Source of the DNA: Staphylococcus sp. NAM3COL9 | GTDB lineage: Bacteria > Bacillota > Bacilli > Staphylococcales > Staphylococcaceae | NCBI RefSeq assembly: GCF_001431205.1 | Contig: NZ_LGPC01000010.1 | Span: 1-64,000, forward strand | Direction of reading: 5' to 3' | DNA length: 64,000 nt | Shown here: piece after piece, positions 1-9,619 of the stretch | Layout of the letters: each line of letters begins with the position of its first letter | How positions within the stretch are numbered: the first letter of the stretch is position 1 | Notes under the pieces: generated by a model | Database searches by the model: none | Told to the model about the DNA's origin: nothing | What the model saw: only the letters and a program-made list of their open reading frames with translations | Position numbers and translations under genes: made by a program

Positions 1-266
1 TGCATTACCCAATAAGTACCAATAACAGTAATTAAAGTAATGATAATCGCAAATACAACTTTAAATGCTTGTAAGTTTCCGTTTTTACCTTCAGTTAAGT
101 GCATAAACATTAATAATTGAACTGCAGCCTGTATAAAAGCAAAACCAAAAATGATGGTAATCTTAACGTTAAGTTCCATAGATGTGTATAAAGTTACAAA
201 CACTGCTAATATTGTCAGAACGATTGAGGCAATAAAACCTACTGTGTGTTTTACTATTGTATTCAT
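1..266 (-). CDS. qoxD: Quinol oxidase subunit IV QoxD (partial, C-terminus beyond window)
   Basis: Small membrane subunit of the aa3-type menaquinol oxidase. About 88 codons are present, starting from an ATG at 266 whose ATGA overlaps the qoxC stop. The translation begins [17 protein letters not shown] and shows hydrophobic helices separated by short polar loops, including [14 protein letters not shown], typical of COX4/CyoD-type subunits. The family is about 96 residues long, so only the last few residues are missing at the left edge. It is the last gene of qoxABCD, translationally coupled to qoxC. The call rests on position, overlap and hydropathy. Confidence 0.93.
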   Translation of the reverse strand, partial: MNTIVKHTVGFIASIVLTILAVFVTLYTSMELNVKITIIFGFAFIQAAVQLLMFMHLTEGKNGNLQAFKVVFAIIITLITVIGTYWVM

Positions 267-868
267 CCGCTAAACACCATCCCTATCATATATACGGCAG
301 TGAAGATGAAGATCCATACAACATCTAAAAAGTGCCAATATAAACTTACTATAAATAATTTAGGAGCATTGTCTTTATTTAATCCTCGCATTGCGATCTG
401 GATTAATAAACAGATAATCCAGACGATACCTAACGATACGTGGGCACCATGCGTTCCTAATAGTATAAAGAAACTAGACCAATAAGAACCAATCGAAAGA
501 TTAACACCCTCATGCACATAGTGTGTGAATTCATAGATTTCAAAGCCTACGAATACCATACCTAATAGTACAGTGATAATCATCCAAATCATCATTAATT
601 TTTCTTTTTCTTTTCTCATGTAGTAAATTGCAATACCACATGTATAAGAACTAATTAATAAAGCAAATGTCATTATCAAAACGAGCGGTAATTCAAATAA
701 CTCGGTAGTCATTTTACCAGCATAATCGCCACCATGTTGCAGTGTTAGTAACGCTGCAAATAACGTACCGAATAATGAGAATTCAGCTGTAAGGAAAATC
801 CAAAAGCCAAGCTTATTTAATTCACCTTCATGCGAACGTTGATCAATTGTGTTTGCATCATGACTCAT
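263..868 (-). CDS. qoxC: Quinol oxidase subunit III QoxC
   Basis: Subunit III of the aa3-type quinol oxidase, an integral membrane protein that supports the catalytic subunit but carries no redox centre. It has 201 residues, as expected, with five hydrophobic segments and the family motifs [15 protein letters not shown] and [14 protein letters not shown] near the C-terminus. The start overlaps the 3' end of qoxB by 11 bases and the stop overlaps the qoxD start by 4, so the operon is tightly coupled. No anomaly is seen. Confidence 0.97.
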   Translation of the reverse strand: MSHDANTIDQRSHEGELNKLGFWIFLTAEFSLFGTLFAALLTLQHGGDYAGKMTTELFELPLVLIMTFALLISSYTCGIAIYYMRKEKEKLMMIWMIITVLLGMVFVGFEIYEFTHYVHEGVNLSIGSYWSSFFILLGTHGAHVSLGIVWIICLLIQIAMRGLNKDNAPKLFIVSLYWHFLDVVWIFIFTAVYMIGMVFSG

Positions 869-2846
869 GACTTACAGCCTCCTTTTCTTTTATTCGTGCT
901 TCACGTAAACGTTTTTCAGTCTCCATTACTTCAGAAGCTGGAATGTGATAACCGTGATCTACTTGGAAACTACGATAAATCATAGTGCCAAAGATACCAA
1001 TTAAGCAAAGAATAGCTGGTAGTAATGTTTCAAATACTAGGAAGAAACCACCAATAGTGAAGAATATTCCCATGAATACACCAACTGGGGTATTATTCGG
1101 CATGTGGATATCTGTGTAATTATGGTTATCTAAATAATGACGACCATGTTCTTTCATATCAACAAATGTATCGTAGTCGTTCCAATCTGGCGTGATAGCA
1201 AAGTTGTATTTAGGTGGCATCGCTGAAGCAGTTGACCATTCTAGTGTACGACCTAAACCATCCCAGTTATCACCAGTTAATTCACGTGGTGCTTTGAAGA
1301 AGCTGTAAACAATACTTGCAACTAAGAACATAAAGCCTAATGCCATTAATAGAGCACCGAAAGTTGAGATTACGTTTAATAACCACCAACCATCTTCTGG
1401 CATGTAAGTATATAAACGACGTGGCATACCGTCAAGACCAAGTATAAATTGAGGTATGAAACAAATGTTGAAACCGATTACAAAGAACCAGAAGCAGAAT
1501 TTGTTTAACGTTTCGTTTAACTTAAATCCAGTCATCTTAGGCCACCAGAATATTAAAGCTCCTAGACAGGCAAGTACAACACTGGATACTAACGTGTAGT
1601 GGAAATGCGCCACTAGGAAGTATGTGTTGTGGTATTGGTAATCTGCTGCTGCCATAGAAAGCATAATACCAGTTACTCCACCTATTAGGAAGTTGGGGAT
1701 AAATGCTAGTGAGAATAACATTGGTGACTCGAACGTAATTCGGCCTTGGTAAAGCGTGAACAACCAGTTAAATATTTTAACACCAGTTGGTATACCGATA
1801 AGCATGGTTGAAATTGAGAAGAATGAGTTGATTAACGCACCATTACCCATTGTGAAGAAATGATGAACCCAAACTAAAAAGCTTAAGAACGCAATACCTG
1901 CCGTTGCCCAAACCATGCTTTGGTGGCCGAATAGGCGTTTACGCGCAAATGTTGGAATAATTTCAGAGTATATACCGAATGCTGGAAGGGCAACAATATA
2001 AACTTCAGGGTGCCCCCATACCCAGAAGAAGTTAGCCCAAAGCATTGGCATACCACCATTTGCTACTGCAAAAAATGCAGTATCGAAGATTCTATCTGTT
2101 GTGAATAGTGCTAATGTAACTGTTAATACTGGAAAAGCCAAGATAATGAGTAAGGCTGTAATGAAAGTAGTAACCGTAAACATTGGCATTTCCATAAATT
2201 TCATTGTAGGTGTTTTCATTCTAAGTATGGTTACGAAGAAGTTAATACCTGTCATCAGTGTACCGATACCAGAAATCTGAATTGCAATTAAGTAATAATT
2301 GACACCTGGTCCGGGACTGAATTCACCTGCCAGTGGTGCATAGTTAGTCCAACCAGCTGCAGGTGAGCCCCCGATTATAAATGACAAGTTGAATAAAATC
2401 ATACCTGAGAAGAATAACCAGAAACTTACGCTATTTAATACAGGGAATGCAACGTCTCGAGCACCAATTTGTAAAGGTACAATGACATTCCACAAACCAA
2501 ATATGAAAGGCATTGCCATAAAGATAATCATGATAACACCGTGTGTACTAAAAACTTCGTTATAGTGATTTGAGTCCAAAAACGTATTGTTAGGAATCGC
2601 TAATTGTGTACGCATCATTAATGCGTCAATACCACCACGAACGAACATTAATACGGCACAGATTAAATACATTGCCCCGATTTTCTTATGGTCGATAGAT
2701 GTGAACCATTCTCTGTATAAATATTTCCATAATTTAAAATAAGTAATTACTGCGATTAGTCCAATGATTCCAAATGGGGCACCGATTTGTGCCATTGTAA
2801 TCATCCAAGAACCTTTAACGAGTAACTGATCCCATGGAAAATCCAT
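858..2846 (-). CDS. qoxB: Quinol oxidase catalytic subunit I QoxB
   Basis: Catalytic haem-copper subunit that reduces O2 to water with menaquinol electrons and pumps protons. It has 662 residues with the expected 14-15 membrane segments. Metal ligands are visible: His102 (THGVIM) and His416 for the low-spin haem, His279 and Tyr283 (WGHPEVY) with His328/His329 for CuB and the Tyr-His cross-link, and His414 in HFHYTL for the high-spin haem. The start ATG shares one base with the qoxA stop (TAATG). Haem A for this enzyme would come from CtaB and CtaA, encoded about 58 kb away in the same window. Confidence 0.98.
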   Translation of the reverse strand: MDFPWDQLLVKGSWMITMAQIGAPFGIIGLIAVITYFKLWKYLYREWFTSIDHKKIGAMYLICAVLMFVRGGIDALMMRTQLAIPNNTFLDSNHYNEVFSTHGVIMIIFMAMPFIFGLWNVIVPLQIGARDVAFPVLNSVSFWLFFSGMILFNLSFIIGGSPAAGWTNYAPLAGEFSPGPGVNYYLIAIQISGIGTLMTGINFFVTILRMKTPTMKFMEMPMFTVTTFITALLIILAFPVLTVTLALFTTDRIFDTAFFAVANGGMPMLWANFFWVWGHPEVYIVALPAFGIYSEIIPTFARKRLFGHQSMVWATAGIAFLSFLVWVHHFFTMGNGALINSFFSISTMLIGIPTGVKIFNWLFTLYQGRITFESPMLFSLAFIPNFLIGGVTGIMLSMAAADYQYHNTYFLVAHFHYTLVSSVVLACLGALIFWWPKMTGFKLNETLNKFCFWFFVIGFNICFIPQFILGLDGMPRRLYTYMPEDGWWLLNVISTFGALLMALGFMFLVASIVYSFFKAPRELTGDNWDGLGRTLEWSTASAMPPKYNFAITPDWNDYDTFVDMKEHGRHYLDNHNYTDIHMPNNTPVGVFMGIFFTIGGFFLVFETLLPAILCLIGIFGTMIYRSFQVDHGYHIPASEVMETEKRLREARIKEKEAVSHES

Positions 2847-3967
2847 TAATGTCCACCTCCAGATTCATGCTCTTTTTTCTCTAATTCAGATGCTTTTTCG
2901 TCTTTAGCACCTTTAGAGATTTTGTCCATTTCATCGACGTTATGTGTTTCCTCGTCTTTGAATTCACTATCGTATGGTTCGTTGTTGCCAAGAATCATGG
3001 CTTTCATACCATGTCTCTCATAGTTCGCATTTGTGATTTGCGGTTTACGTGCAGGTTGATCTGGTTTATCTAACACATCTTCAGTTAATTCTTTTTCAGT
3101 GTTAAAGTTTGGATCTTTTTGTACGTAATTGTAGCGATCATAAGCGTAGAAAATATACTCAGGATCTGCTGCAGCATCAACAAATGCTAGATGAGTACCA
3201 CTGAAAGTTAAGTTTTCATTTTCAGTAGTTGGTAAAAGTTGCTTATCAAAGGTATCTTGATCTAATTCTTTTTTACTTTGAGCATCTTTGACCCAATCTT
3301 TAAATTCACTTTGACTTACTGAATTAACATCAAAAGTTTGACGAGCAAACCCTTCGCCGTTGAAGTTTGAGTTACGTCCACGGAACGTACCTTCTTCGCT
3401 AGCTGTTAACGTCCAGTCCATAGTCATACCTGTCATCGCATATTTCTGACCACCAAGTTGTGGAATCCAGAAACTTGTCATCATATCCATTGATTGGAGT
3501 TTGAAAACAACAGGGCGATCTTTCGGAATAGTTAAGTGATTAACCGTTTCGATTTTTTCTTCAGGATAACTAAAGAACCACTTATAACCAGCACTTGTAG
3601 CATAAACTACAATAGGATCATCCTTTTTATCTGGCGTTTCCTCATAATTGTAAAGTGATTTAACCGTTGGAATGGCTAAAGCAATTAGAATGATGACCGG
3701 AATGATAAACCAAATGGTTTCCATTAAAACACTGTGGTGCATCTTACCTGTTTCCTCAGTCTTACTGATTCTATATTTGAATAGAAAGACTGTGAACAAG
3801 AGAATTACGACGGCAACGATAACAAGCATGAAGATGATTGAATACATAATCAAGAACTTCGAATCACTTGCCATTGGCCCTTTTGGGTTTAAAACTTCTA
3901 CATTCTCACAACCACTAAGTAAAATTAGCGAGCCAAAGAGTAGAAGCAAAGACTTAAATTTTGACAC
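2846..3967 (-). CDS. qoxA: Quinol oxidase subunit II QoxA (lipoprotein)
   Basis: Subunit II of the aa3 quinol oxidase, 373 residues, first gene of qoxABCD. It begins with a GTG codon, seven bases after a consensus AGGAGG. An N-terminal lipoprotein signal ends at LLSGC (Cys20). Two further membrane helices (around residues 40-65 and 82-105) precede an extracytoplasmic cupredoxin-like domain. The CuA cysteine ligands of cytochrome c oxidases are absent, as expected for a quinol oxidase. The C-terminal tail is long, charged and rich in Lys, Glu and Asp. Confidence 0.97.
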   Translation of the reverse strand: MSKFKSLLLLFGSLILLSGCENVEVLNPKGPMASDSKFLIMYSIIFMLVIVAVVILLFTVFLFKYRISKTEETGKMHHSVLMETIWFIIPVIILIALAIPTVKSLYNYEETPDKKDDPIVVYATSAGYKWFFSYPEEKIETVNHLTIPKDRPVVFKLQSMDMMTSFWIPQLGGQKYAMTGMTMDWTLTASEEGTFRGRNSNFNGEGFARQTFDVNSVSQSEFKDWVKDAQSKKELDQDTFDKQLLPTTENENLTFSGTHLAFVDAAADPEYIFYAYDRYNYVQKDPNFNTEKELTEDVLDKPDQPARKPQITNANYERHGMKAMILGNNEPYDSEFKDEETHNVDEMDKISKGAKDEKASELEKKEHESGGGH

Positions 3968-4120
3968 TTTTTTGACCTCCTAATACTACAATTGTAGGGC
4001 TTAACATCAATTTTAAGATATTACGCAATTATTACAAGTGTTTGTGCGAAAAAAAATATTGTAAAATTAAAGGAAACCCAACAGAACCAATGTCTGGCGG
4101 GCTTTTAAAGATTTGTTAAA

Positions 4121-4150
4121 ATTATGTGTACATTTTGTGAAAAGTGTCAT
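4121..4150 (-). promoter_or_regulatory. Predicted qoxABCD promoter
   Basis: Reading the minus strand, a -35-like ATGACA (4145-4150) and a -10-like CATAAT (4121-4126) are separated by 18 bases. They lie about 155 bases upstream of the qoxA GTG start. The -35 lies inside the Rex-like palindrome at 4135-4152. This is prediction from sequence only. Confidence 0.45.
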
Positions 4151-4152
4151 AA
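4135..4152. promoter_or_regulatory. Rex/SrrA-type operator candidate upstream of qoxA
   Basis: The 18-base element TTGTGAAAAGTGTCATAA has the TTGTGA-N6-TCACAA layout of the Rex operator with one mismatch in the right arm (TCATAA). It overlaps the -35 and spacer of the predicted qox promoter. The same half-sites appear before cydA and between ctaA and ctaB. Rex is the closest match; a ResD/SrrA-type response regulator is the main alternative. Confidence 0.5.
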
Positions 4153-4186
4153 TTAAGTCGAAAGAGTAATTTTGTCTTAAAAACTA

Positions 4187-4201
4187 TGATAATCGTTATC
4201 A
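4187..4201. promoter_or_regulatory. Fur-box-like 7-1-7 palindrome upstream of qoxA
   Basis: TGATAATCGTTATCA matches the 7-1-7 Fur core TGATAATNATTATCA at 14 of 15 positions. It lies 220 bases before the qoxA start and about 37 bases upstream of the predicted -35. It is also 38 bases beyond the stop of the Ig-like gene, so qox is the only promoter it could plausibly serve. Confidence 0.55.
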
Positions 4202-4238
4202 TTTATAATTTCATGAGACTATGTATGGAATCTATGTG

Positions 4239-4556
4239 CTACTTAACTTCAACATAGCGTATAGATTTTTTTATAGCGCCATTTGAATCTTCAACTTTAT
4301 ATTCAACTTTGTACTTTCCAGTTTTGTTTGTATTTATATCTCCATCAACGGTAATTTTATGAGTTAAATCGCCATCTTCTTTATCAAAGGCACTTACACC
4401 ATTAAATAAATTGTAATCGTCACCTTTTTCGATGATTGTATCATTAGTACCTTTTAGTTCTGGTATTGAATTATCAGTAGCTTCTGCACTTAAGTTAGGT
4501 GACACTAGCGTAGCAGATACACCTAATGCTGATAATGACTGTATTAGTTTGTTCAT
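4239..4556 (-). CDS. Small secreted Ig-like (DUF5011-type) protein
   Basis: A 105-residue protein read from the ATG at 4556, which has GGAGG nine bases upstream; the in-frame ATG further upstream at 4595 has no comparable site and would bury the signal peptide. Residues 1-25 look like a short signal peptide (MNKLIQSLSALGVSATLVSP). The rest forms a single Ig-like domain with the motifs GVSAFDKEDGDLT, GKYKVEYKVEDSNG and a C-terminal RYVEVK, as in Cry22Aa/DUF5011 repeats. No LPXTG anchor or membrane helix follows, so it is probably released or loosely bound. A homologue sits at the same place in S. aureus. Its function is not known. Confidence 0.85.
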   Translation of the reverse strand: MNKLIQSLSALGVSATLVSPNLSAEATDNSIPELKGTNDTIIEKGDDYNLFNGVSAFDKEDGDLTHKITVDGDINTNKTGKYKVEYKVEDSNGAIKKSIRYVEVK

Positions 4557-4789
4557 AACGTTAACCTCCGTATGACCGTCATTTATTTTATTCAACTATA
4601 CTTTAAATAAGTTTAGAATACATCGTACTATAGTCCTAATATAACTTATGACTTTGAATCTAGTTGTAATTTTCAGTAAACATTCAGTTAATTTTTATCG
4701 AGGTAATATATTATTGTAGATATAGAAATTAGAAAATTGGAATATCATGTAAAAAACACTATTAAATAGTAGAAGGTGAGTTTAAATTA

Positions 4790-5010
4790 TTTACTTTTAC
4801 TGTCCAAAGAGATGTTGATATGGGTTAAGAAGATGAAGTTTCTACAATAATAAATGATGAATTTAAGGTAGGTCACTTTATTTATTTATCTGCAACAGTA
4901 GACATCTTTATTTTATTAATATGTCTACACTGCAATTATTTAATAGTAAGTTAGAAAACATAGCAACAGCGAAAGAAAATGTTGAATATATTATTCATTA
5001 CTAAACTGCG
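4790..5010 (+). pseudogene. Possible decayed coding stretch
   Basis: One frame reads FTFTVQRDVDMG, then a stop, then EDEVSTIINDEFKVGHFIYL. A shifted frame continues from an ATG at 4920 as MSTLQLFNSKLENIATAKEN to a stop near 5003. The composition is protein-like, but no family is recognised and there is no convincing single start. It may be the remnant of a small gene broken by a stop and a frameshift, or chance. The rest of the roughly 740-base gap between the flanking genes holds only the folD terminator. Confidence 0.2.
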
Positions 5011-5224
5011 CAATATTATATAGTAAAATTTCATCTGTAACAGTTTATTACAAAATGTTCAAAAATATATGTATATAGAGGAAGCTTTTTCTTAAAATCT
5101 ATTATCACAACTTCATGAGCAACAGGCGCAGATGAATCGAAAATACATTTTGAATGATTTATATTTAAAATAAGTGTCGTTACGCAACTATTATTTAAAA
5201 GGAACATTTGAATTTTGAATATTA

Positions 5225-5272
5225 TATAAAAAGAGATTTTAGATGTCACAAAGTGATATCTAAAATCTCTTT
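5225..5272 (-). terminator. folD terminator
   Basis: Stem of about 14 pairs: 5231-5244 (AAGAGATTTTAGAT) with 5258-5271, around a loop of about 13 bases. On the minus strand it is followed by TTTTTATAT. It lies just beyond the folD stop. Confidence 0.85.
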
Positions 5273-5318
5273 ATTTATATATTAATAGTAACAATGCGCA
5301 CTTAGCATTCACTAATAA

Positions 5319-6176
5319 TTATTCAATGCCTCTACGCATTTTTTCCGCCACAAGCGTATTATTTAAAACCATTGTGATGGTCATTGGGCCGACGCCACCA
5401 GGAACTGGAGTAATTGCGCCTGCAACTTCTTTTACTTCATCGTATGCGATATCACCTTTTAATTTACCATTTTCGTCTGGTGTGTTACCAACATCAATCA
5501 CAACTGCGCCTTCTTTGACATCTTCTTTTGTAACTAATCCCGGACGACCGACAGCACTAACGATGACATCAGCATTTTTTAAATGACTGTGCATATCCTT
5601 AGTTCTTGAATGAAGAATCGTAACAGATGCATTTTTTTGTAATAATAATTTAGATATTGGTTGTCCTACGATATGACTACGTCCGATAACAACTGCATCT
5701 TTACCTTCTAAATCAATTTCAGCATGATTCAATAATTCCATAATACCTAACGGTGTACATGGAACGAAAGTTTGTTGGTCTATATAAAGTTTACCAATAT
5801 TTTCAGGGTGGAAGCCATCCACATCTTTTGCTGGATCTATAGCTTCTATAACTTTTTGTTCACTTACTTGTTTTGGTAAAGGTACTTGTACTAATATACC
5901 GCTCACAGTATCATCTTCATTTAAACGTTTGAGTTCGTTTAAAACTTCTTCTTCAGATGTTGATGAATCTAAATGTACGATTTCAGAAATCATACCAATT
6001 TTTTCTGCTGCTTTCTTTTTAGAATTCACATAACTTTGACTTGCACCATCGTTACCTACGAGTATTACAGATAGTTTAGGTGTATAACCCTTAGATTGCA
6101 ATGCTTCAACTTGATCTTTAAGACCTTGTCTGTATTCTTTTGCAATTTGTTTTCCGTCTAAAATTTTAGCGACCAT
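5319..6176 (-). CDS. folD: Methylenetetrahydrofolate dehydrogenase / cyclohydrolase FolD
   Basis: Bifunctional cytoplasmic enzyme interconverting 5,10-methylene-THF and 10-formyl-THF, the one-carbon donor used by PurN and PurH in the adjacent operon. It has 285 residues from the ATG at 6176, preceded by GGAGGAGG; an upstream in-frame ATG would add 22 residues not found in the family. Visible motifs are the catalytic-lysine region [34 protein letters not shown], and the NADP-binding [16 protein letters not shown] with PGGVGPMTI at the C-terminus. It is transcribed divergently from purE. Confidence 0.98.
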   Translation of the reverse strand: MVAKILDGKQIAKEYRQGLKDQVEALQSKGYTPKLSVILVGNDGASQSYVNSKKKAAEKIGMISEIVHLDSSTSEEEVLNELKRLNEDDTVSGILVQVPLPKQVSEQKVIEAIDPAKDVDGFHPENIGKLYIDQQTFVPCTPLGIMELLNHAEIDLEGKDAVVIGRSHIVGQPISKLLLQKNASVTILHSRTKDMHSHLKNADVIVSAVGRPGLVTKEDVKEGAVVIDVGNTPDENGKLKGDIAYDEVKEVAGAITPVPGGVGPMTITMVLNNTLVAEKMRRGIE

Positions 6177-6216
6177 GAAAAAATCCTCCTCCAATATGTG
6201 TACTTTACTTAACTTT

Positions 6217-6246
6217 AACATAAAAAACTTGATGGATATCAATCAA
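6217..6246 (-). promoter_or_regulatory. Predicted folD promoter
   Basis: On the minus strand TTGATT (6241-6246) and TATGTT (6217-6222) are 18 bases apart, about 40 bases before the folD start. The PurR-box-like element lies about 30 bases upstream of this -35. Confidence 0.5.
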
Positions 6247-6276
6247 AAGACGTAGATTGAATCATTTTTTTGATTT

Positions 6277-6289
6277 AAAGTTCGATTTT
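6277..6289. promoter_or_regulatory. PurR-box-like element in the folD-purE intergenic region
   Basis: AAAGTTCGATTTT is the inverse of AAAATCGAACTTT, which matches the Bacillus PurBox AWWWCCGAACWWT at 12 of 13 positions. A much weaker copy in the opposite orientation (6246-6258, about 9 of 13) lies 18 bases away, close to the usual PurBox pair spacing. It sits immediately upstream of the purE -35. Confidence 0.55.
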
Positions 6290-6292
6290 TGA

Positions 6293-6321
6293 TTGAAAAA
6301 CCATTGTTTAGTTGTTATGCT
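6293..6321 (+). promoter_or_regulatory. Predicted purine operon promoter
   Basis: TTGAAA (6293-6298) and TATGCT (6316-6321) are separated by 17 bases, about 60 bases upstream of the purE GTG start and next to the PurR-box-like element. Confidence 0.55.
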
Positions 6322-6380
6322 ATATCTGTAATATACATCTAATAGTAGTAACATTTCAAATTTCTGAAAGGGTGTTCAGT

Positions 6381-6863
6381 GTGAAAGTGGTAGTTATAAT
6401 GGGGAGTTCTTCTGATTGGGAGACAATGAAAGAAAGTTGCCTTATGCTAGATCAATTAGAAATTCCTTACGACAAAAAAGTAATTTCAGCGCATCGTACG
6501 CCACAATTAATGTTTGAATTTTCTAAAGAAGCAAGAGAAAAAGGATACGATGTCATTATTGCTGGAGCAGGTGGCGCAGCACATTTACCAGGTATGGTAG
6601 CTTCAATGACAACATTACCTGTGATTGGTGTACCAATTGAGTCCAAAAGTTTAAAAGGATTAGATTCGCTATTATCTATAGTACAAATGCCAGGAGGAAT
6701 ACCAGTAGCAACAACTGCGATAGGTAAAGCTGGCGCTACAAATGCAGGCGTATTAGCTGCTAGGATTTTAAGCATTGGTAATAAAAAAGTCCAAAAGAAT
6801 TTGGAAAATTTCGAAAAATCATTAGTTGAGAAAGTGAGTGAAATGCAACATGAGCTTCAGTAA
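6381..6863 (+). CDS. purE: N5-carboxyaminoimidazole ribonucleotide mutase PurE
   Basis: Converts N5-CAIR to CAIR in de novo purine synthesis and works together with PurK. It has 160 residues from a GTG at 6381, chosen because GAAAGGGTG lies just upstream and homologues begin [12 protein letters not shown]; the longer upstream frame includes promoter sequence. Motifs are [11 protein letters not shown] (CAIR phosphate binding), SAHRTP, and [12 protein letters not shown]. It is the first gene of the purEKCSQLFMNHD operon, and its end overlaps the start of purK. Confidence 0.97.
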   Translation: MKVVVIMGSSSDWETMKESCLMLDQLEIPYDKKVISAHRTPQLMFEFSKEAREKGYDVIIAGAGGAAHLPGMVASMTTLPVIGVPIESKSLKGLDSLLSIVQMPGGIPVATTAIGKAGATNAGVLAARILSIGNKKVQKNLENFEKSLVEKVSEMQHELQ

Positions 6864-7983
6864 ATTAAAATTCGGTTCCACTATTGGCATTATTGGCGGA
6901 GGCCAGTTAGGTAAAATGATGGCACAGTCTGCACAAAAAATGGGATTTAAGGTCATCGTACTCGATCCAGATCAAGAATGCCCATGTCAATATGTTGCAC
7001 ATGGATTTATTAATGCTGCTTACGATAATCAAGAGGCATTAAATCAACTTGGTGAATCATCAGACGTCATTACTTACGAATTTGAAAATATTTCAGCTAG
7101 TCAACTGCAAACACTAGTCTCAAAATACAATATTCCTCAAGGCTATCAAGCAATTCAGTTGCTACAAGACCGATTGACAGAAAAACAAACATTGCAAGCA
7201 GCACAAACTCAAATTGCGCCATTCGTTCAATTATCTGGACCAAGTGATTTGAAAAAAGCAATTGAAACAATTGGTTATCCATTTATCGTAAAAACACGTT
7301 TCGGTGGTTATGATGGGAAAGGCCAAGTTTTAGTTAAAGACGCAACTTATATTGAGGAAGCAAAGTTACTTGTTGACGAACAAGAATGTGTAGCCGAACA
7401 ATTCTTAGACTTACAAAAAGAAGTTTCACTTACAGTAACGATTGGCAATGATAACCAAATTACGTACTTTCCACTCCAAGAAAATGAACATCAAAATCAA
7501 ATGCTTTTTAAAACAATTGTACCAGCCCGTACAGATATCGAAAAAGAACAAGAAGCACAAAATGAAGTTAAAAAAATTATTGACCATATCCATTTTGTAG
7601 GCACATTTACAGTAGAATTCTTTGTCGATGCGCAAAATCATTTATATGTTAATGAAATTGCGCCGAGACCACATAATTCGGGACACTATTCCATAGAAGC
7701 GTGTGATTACTCTCAATTTGACACACATATATTGGCAATTACAGGACAAAAATTACCGCAATCCATTGAATTGCTAAAACCTGCGGTAATGATGAATTTA
7801 TTAGGTAGAGATTTAGATCTTTTAGAAGATCAATTTGCTGACCATCCAGATTGGCATGTGCATATATATGGTAAAAGTACACGTAAAGCAGATAGAAAAA
7901 TGGGTCATTTAACTGTTTTAACTAATGATGTGACTCGTTCTGAAGAAACATTGCTAAACACATTTGAAGGGAGATACAACTAA
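6850..7983 (+). CDS. purK: N5-carboxyaminoimidazole ribonucleotide synthase PurK
   Basis: ATP-grasp enzyme making N5-CAIR from AIR, bicarbonate and ATP. It has 377 residues from the ATG at 6850, which fits homologues starting just before [16 protein letters not shown]; an ATG four codons upstream is possible. Visible are the N-terminal [13 protein letters not shown], the ATP-grasp core [12 protein letters not shown], and [18 protein letters not shown] with metal- and substrate-binding residues. It overlaps purE by 14 bases and its stop shares a base with the purC ATG. Confidence 0.97.
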   Translation: MSFSKLKFGSTIGIIGGGQLGKMMAQSAQKMGFKVIVLDPDQECPCQYVAHGFINAAYDNQEALNQLGESSDVITYEFENISASQLQTLVSKYNIPQGYQAIQLLQDRLTEKQTLQAAQTQIAPFVQLSGPSDLKKAIETIGYPFIVKTRFGGYDGKGQVLVKDATYIEEAKLLVDEQECVAEQFLDLQKEVSLTVTIGNDNQITYFPLQENEHQNQMLFKTIVPARTDIEKEQEAQNEVKKIIDHIHFVGTFTVEFFVDAQNHLYVNEIAPRPHNSGHYSIEACDYSQFDTHILAITGQKLPQSIELLKPAVMMNLLGRDLDLLEDQFADHPDWHVHIYGKSTRKADRKMGHLTVLTNDVTRSEETLLNTFEGRYN

Positions 7984-8684
7984 TGTCTTTGTTATATGAA
8001 GGAAAAGCGAAAAGAATTTTCTCAACTGGAGAACCTGAAATACTACGCGTTGAATATAAAGATGAAGTGACAGCTGGAAATGGGGCGAAAAAAGACTTTA
8101 TAGAAGGTAAAGGGCGATTGAACAATCAAATTACTTCTAGAATATTTAATTTTATAAAAGCTCAAGGTGTAAATAGTCACTTTATTGAACAAACTTCTGA
8201 AACTGAACAACTCGTGAAATCAGTAGATATTATTCCTTTGGAAGTAGTAGTAAGAAATATTGCAGCTGGTTCTATAACAAAGAGATTAGGTTTTGAAAAA
8301 GGCCATGAATTTGATGATCCACTTGTAGAGTTCTTCTACAAAAATGATGATTTAAATGATCCATTGATTACAGAAGATCATATTAAGTTATTACACATAG
8401 CGACAGATGATGAAATTGCTATTTTAAAAGAATCGGCTAAAGAGATCAACATGATACTCATCCAATTAATGAATAAAATAGATTTGAGATTAGTAGACTT
8501 TAAAATTGAATTTGGGCGTACGACAGAGGGTCAAATTATACTAGCTGACGAAATTTCACCAGACACTTGTCGCATATGGGATAAATATAGCGATACAAAT
8601 TTTGATAAAGATGTATATCGTGAAGACACAGGATCAATTATTGAAACATATCAAACTTTCTTAAATAAATTGGAGGCACTATAA
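7983..8684 (+). CDS. purC: SAICAR synthetase PurC
   Basis: Ligates aspartate to CAIR, giving SAICAR. It has 233 residues, normal for bacterial PurC. Motifs are YEGKAKRIF at the N-terminus, [20 protein letters not shown] and [14 protein letters not shown]. The ATG overlaps the purK stop by one base, and GAAGGGAGA in the end of purK serves as ribosome site. It lies three bases before purS. Confidence 0.98.
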   Translation: MSLLYEGKAKRIFSTGEPEILRVEYKDEVTAGNGAKKDFIEGKGRLNNQITSRIFNFIKAQGVNSHFIEQTSETEQLVKSVDIIPLEVVVRNIAAGSITKRLGFEKGHEFDDPLVEFFYKNDDLNDPLITEDHIKLLHIATDDEIAILKESAKEINMILIQLMNKIDLRLVDFKIEFGRTTEGQIILADEISPDTCRIWDKYSDTNFDKDVYREDTGSIIETYQTFLNKLEAL

Positions 8685-8687
8685 AAT

Positions 8688-8948
8688 ATGAAAACAATCG
8701 AATTACACATCACATTACAACCACAAGTACTTGATACACAAGGACAAGCATTGAACCGCGCAGTACATGATTTAGGATATAAACAAGTAAATGATATTCG
8801 TGTAGGTAAAGTTTTATATATGACAATTGATGAAGCAACAGACGAAGCTGTACACAACGTGATTACAACACTAAGTGAAAAATTATTTGCTAACACTGTA
8901 ATTGAAGAATATAGTTACAAAGTTTTGGATGAAGGAGAGAAAGCTTAA
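8688..8948 (+). CDS. purS: FGAM synthase subunit PurS
   Basis: Small 86-residue subunit that bridges PurL and PurQ in the three-part formylglycinamidine synthase of Gram-positive bacteria. The sequence shows the family pattern [20 protein letters not shown] and [13 protein letters not shown]. The stop shares its last base with the purQ start. Its presence agrees with a short (small-type) PurL next door. Confidence 0.96.
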   Translation: MKTIELHITLQPQVLDTQGQALNRAVHDLGYKQVNDIRVGKVLYMTIDEATDEAVHNVITTLSEKLFANTVIEEYSYKVLDEGEKA

Positions 8949-9619
8949 TGAAATTTGCAGTGTTGAAATTTCCAGGATCTAACTGTGACCGAGATATGTG
9001 TAACGCGGCAGTGAAATCTGGTGTCCAAGCAGAATTTGTTGATTATAGAAATACTTCTTTAGAAGGGTTTGATGGTGTACTTATACCTGGCGGATTCTCA
9101 TTTGGGGATTACTTACGTTCAGGTGCGATGGCGAGTGTTGCACCGATTACCGAAGAAGTTAAACGTTTTGCAAATGAAGGGAAACCGGTTTTAGGTGTAT
9201 GTAATGGTTTTCAAATTTTAACTGAAATTGGACTGTTACCAGGCGCTTTATTGAACAATGATTCTCACTTATTTGTTAGCCGTAATGAAACTTTAAAAGT
9301 TGTAAATAATAAAACCATGTATACCAATTTATATGAAGCGAATGAAGAAGTAATTTATCCAGTTGCACATGGTGAAGGACATTATTATTGTACACCAGAA
9401 ATGTATAAAGCATTAGAAGCAAATAACCAAATTATTTTAAAATATCTGGACAATCCGAATGGTTCATATAATGACATTGCTGGAATTATTAATGAAAAAG
9501 GAAATGTGTGCGGTATGATGCCGCATCCAGAGCGCGCAATTGAGTCGATTTTAGGCACTGATAGTGGAGTGAAATTATTTGAAGCAATGGTAAATAGTTG
9601 GAGGGAACAAAATGTCTAA
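8948..9619 (+). CDS. purQ: FGAM synthase glutaminase subunit PurQ
   Basis: Class I glutamine amidotransferase that supplies ammonia to PurL. It has 223 residues with nucleophile Cys85 in [10 protein letters not shown] and the catalytic His-Glu pair in MPHPERAIE near residue 193. The N-terminal [10 protein letters not shown] is typical of the family. It overlaps purL by 8 bases, as expected for subunits made in fixed ratio. Confidence 0.98.
   Translation: MKFAVLKFPGSNCDRDMCNAAVKSGVQAEFVDYRNTSLEGFDGVLIPGGFSFGDYLRSGAMASVAPITEEVKRFANEGKPVLGVCNGFQILTEIGLLPGALLNNDSHLFVSRNETLKVVNNKTMYTNLYEANEEVIYPVAHGEGHYYCTPEMYKALEANNQIILKYLDNPNGSYNDIAGIINEKGNVCGMMPHPERAIESILGTDSGVKLFEAMVNSWREQNV

Noticed and set aside
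246..485. Plus-strand open frame of 79 codons over qoxC/qoxD
   Set aside because: It is a shadow of two well-supported minus-strand genes, with no ribosome site and no recognisable protein features.
5031..5249. Minus-strand 72-codon frame near the folD terminator
   Set aside because: It overlaps the terminator hairpin, lacks a ribosome site and looks random in composition.
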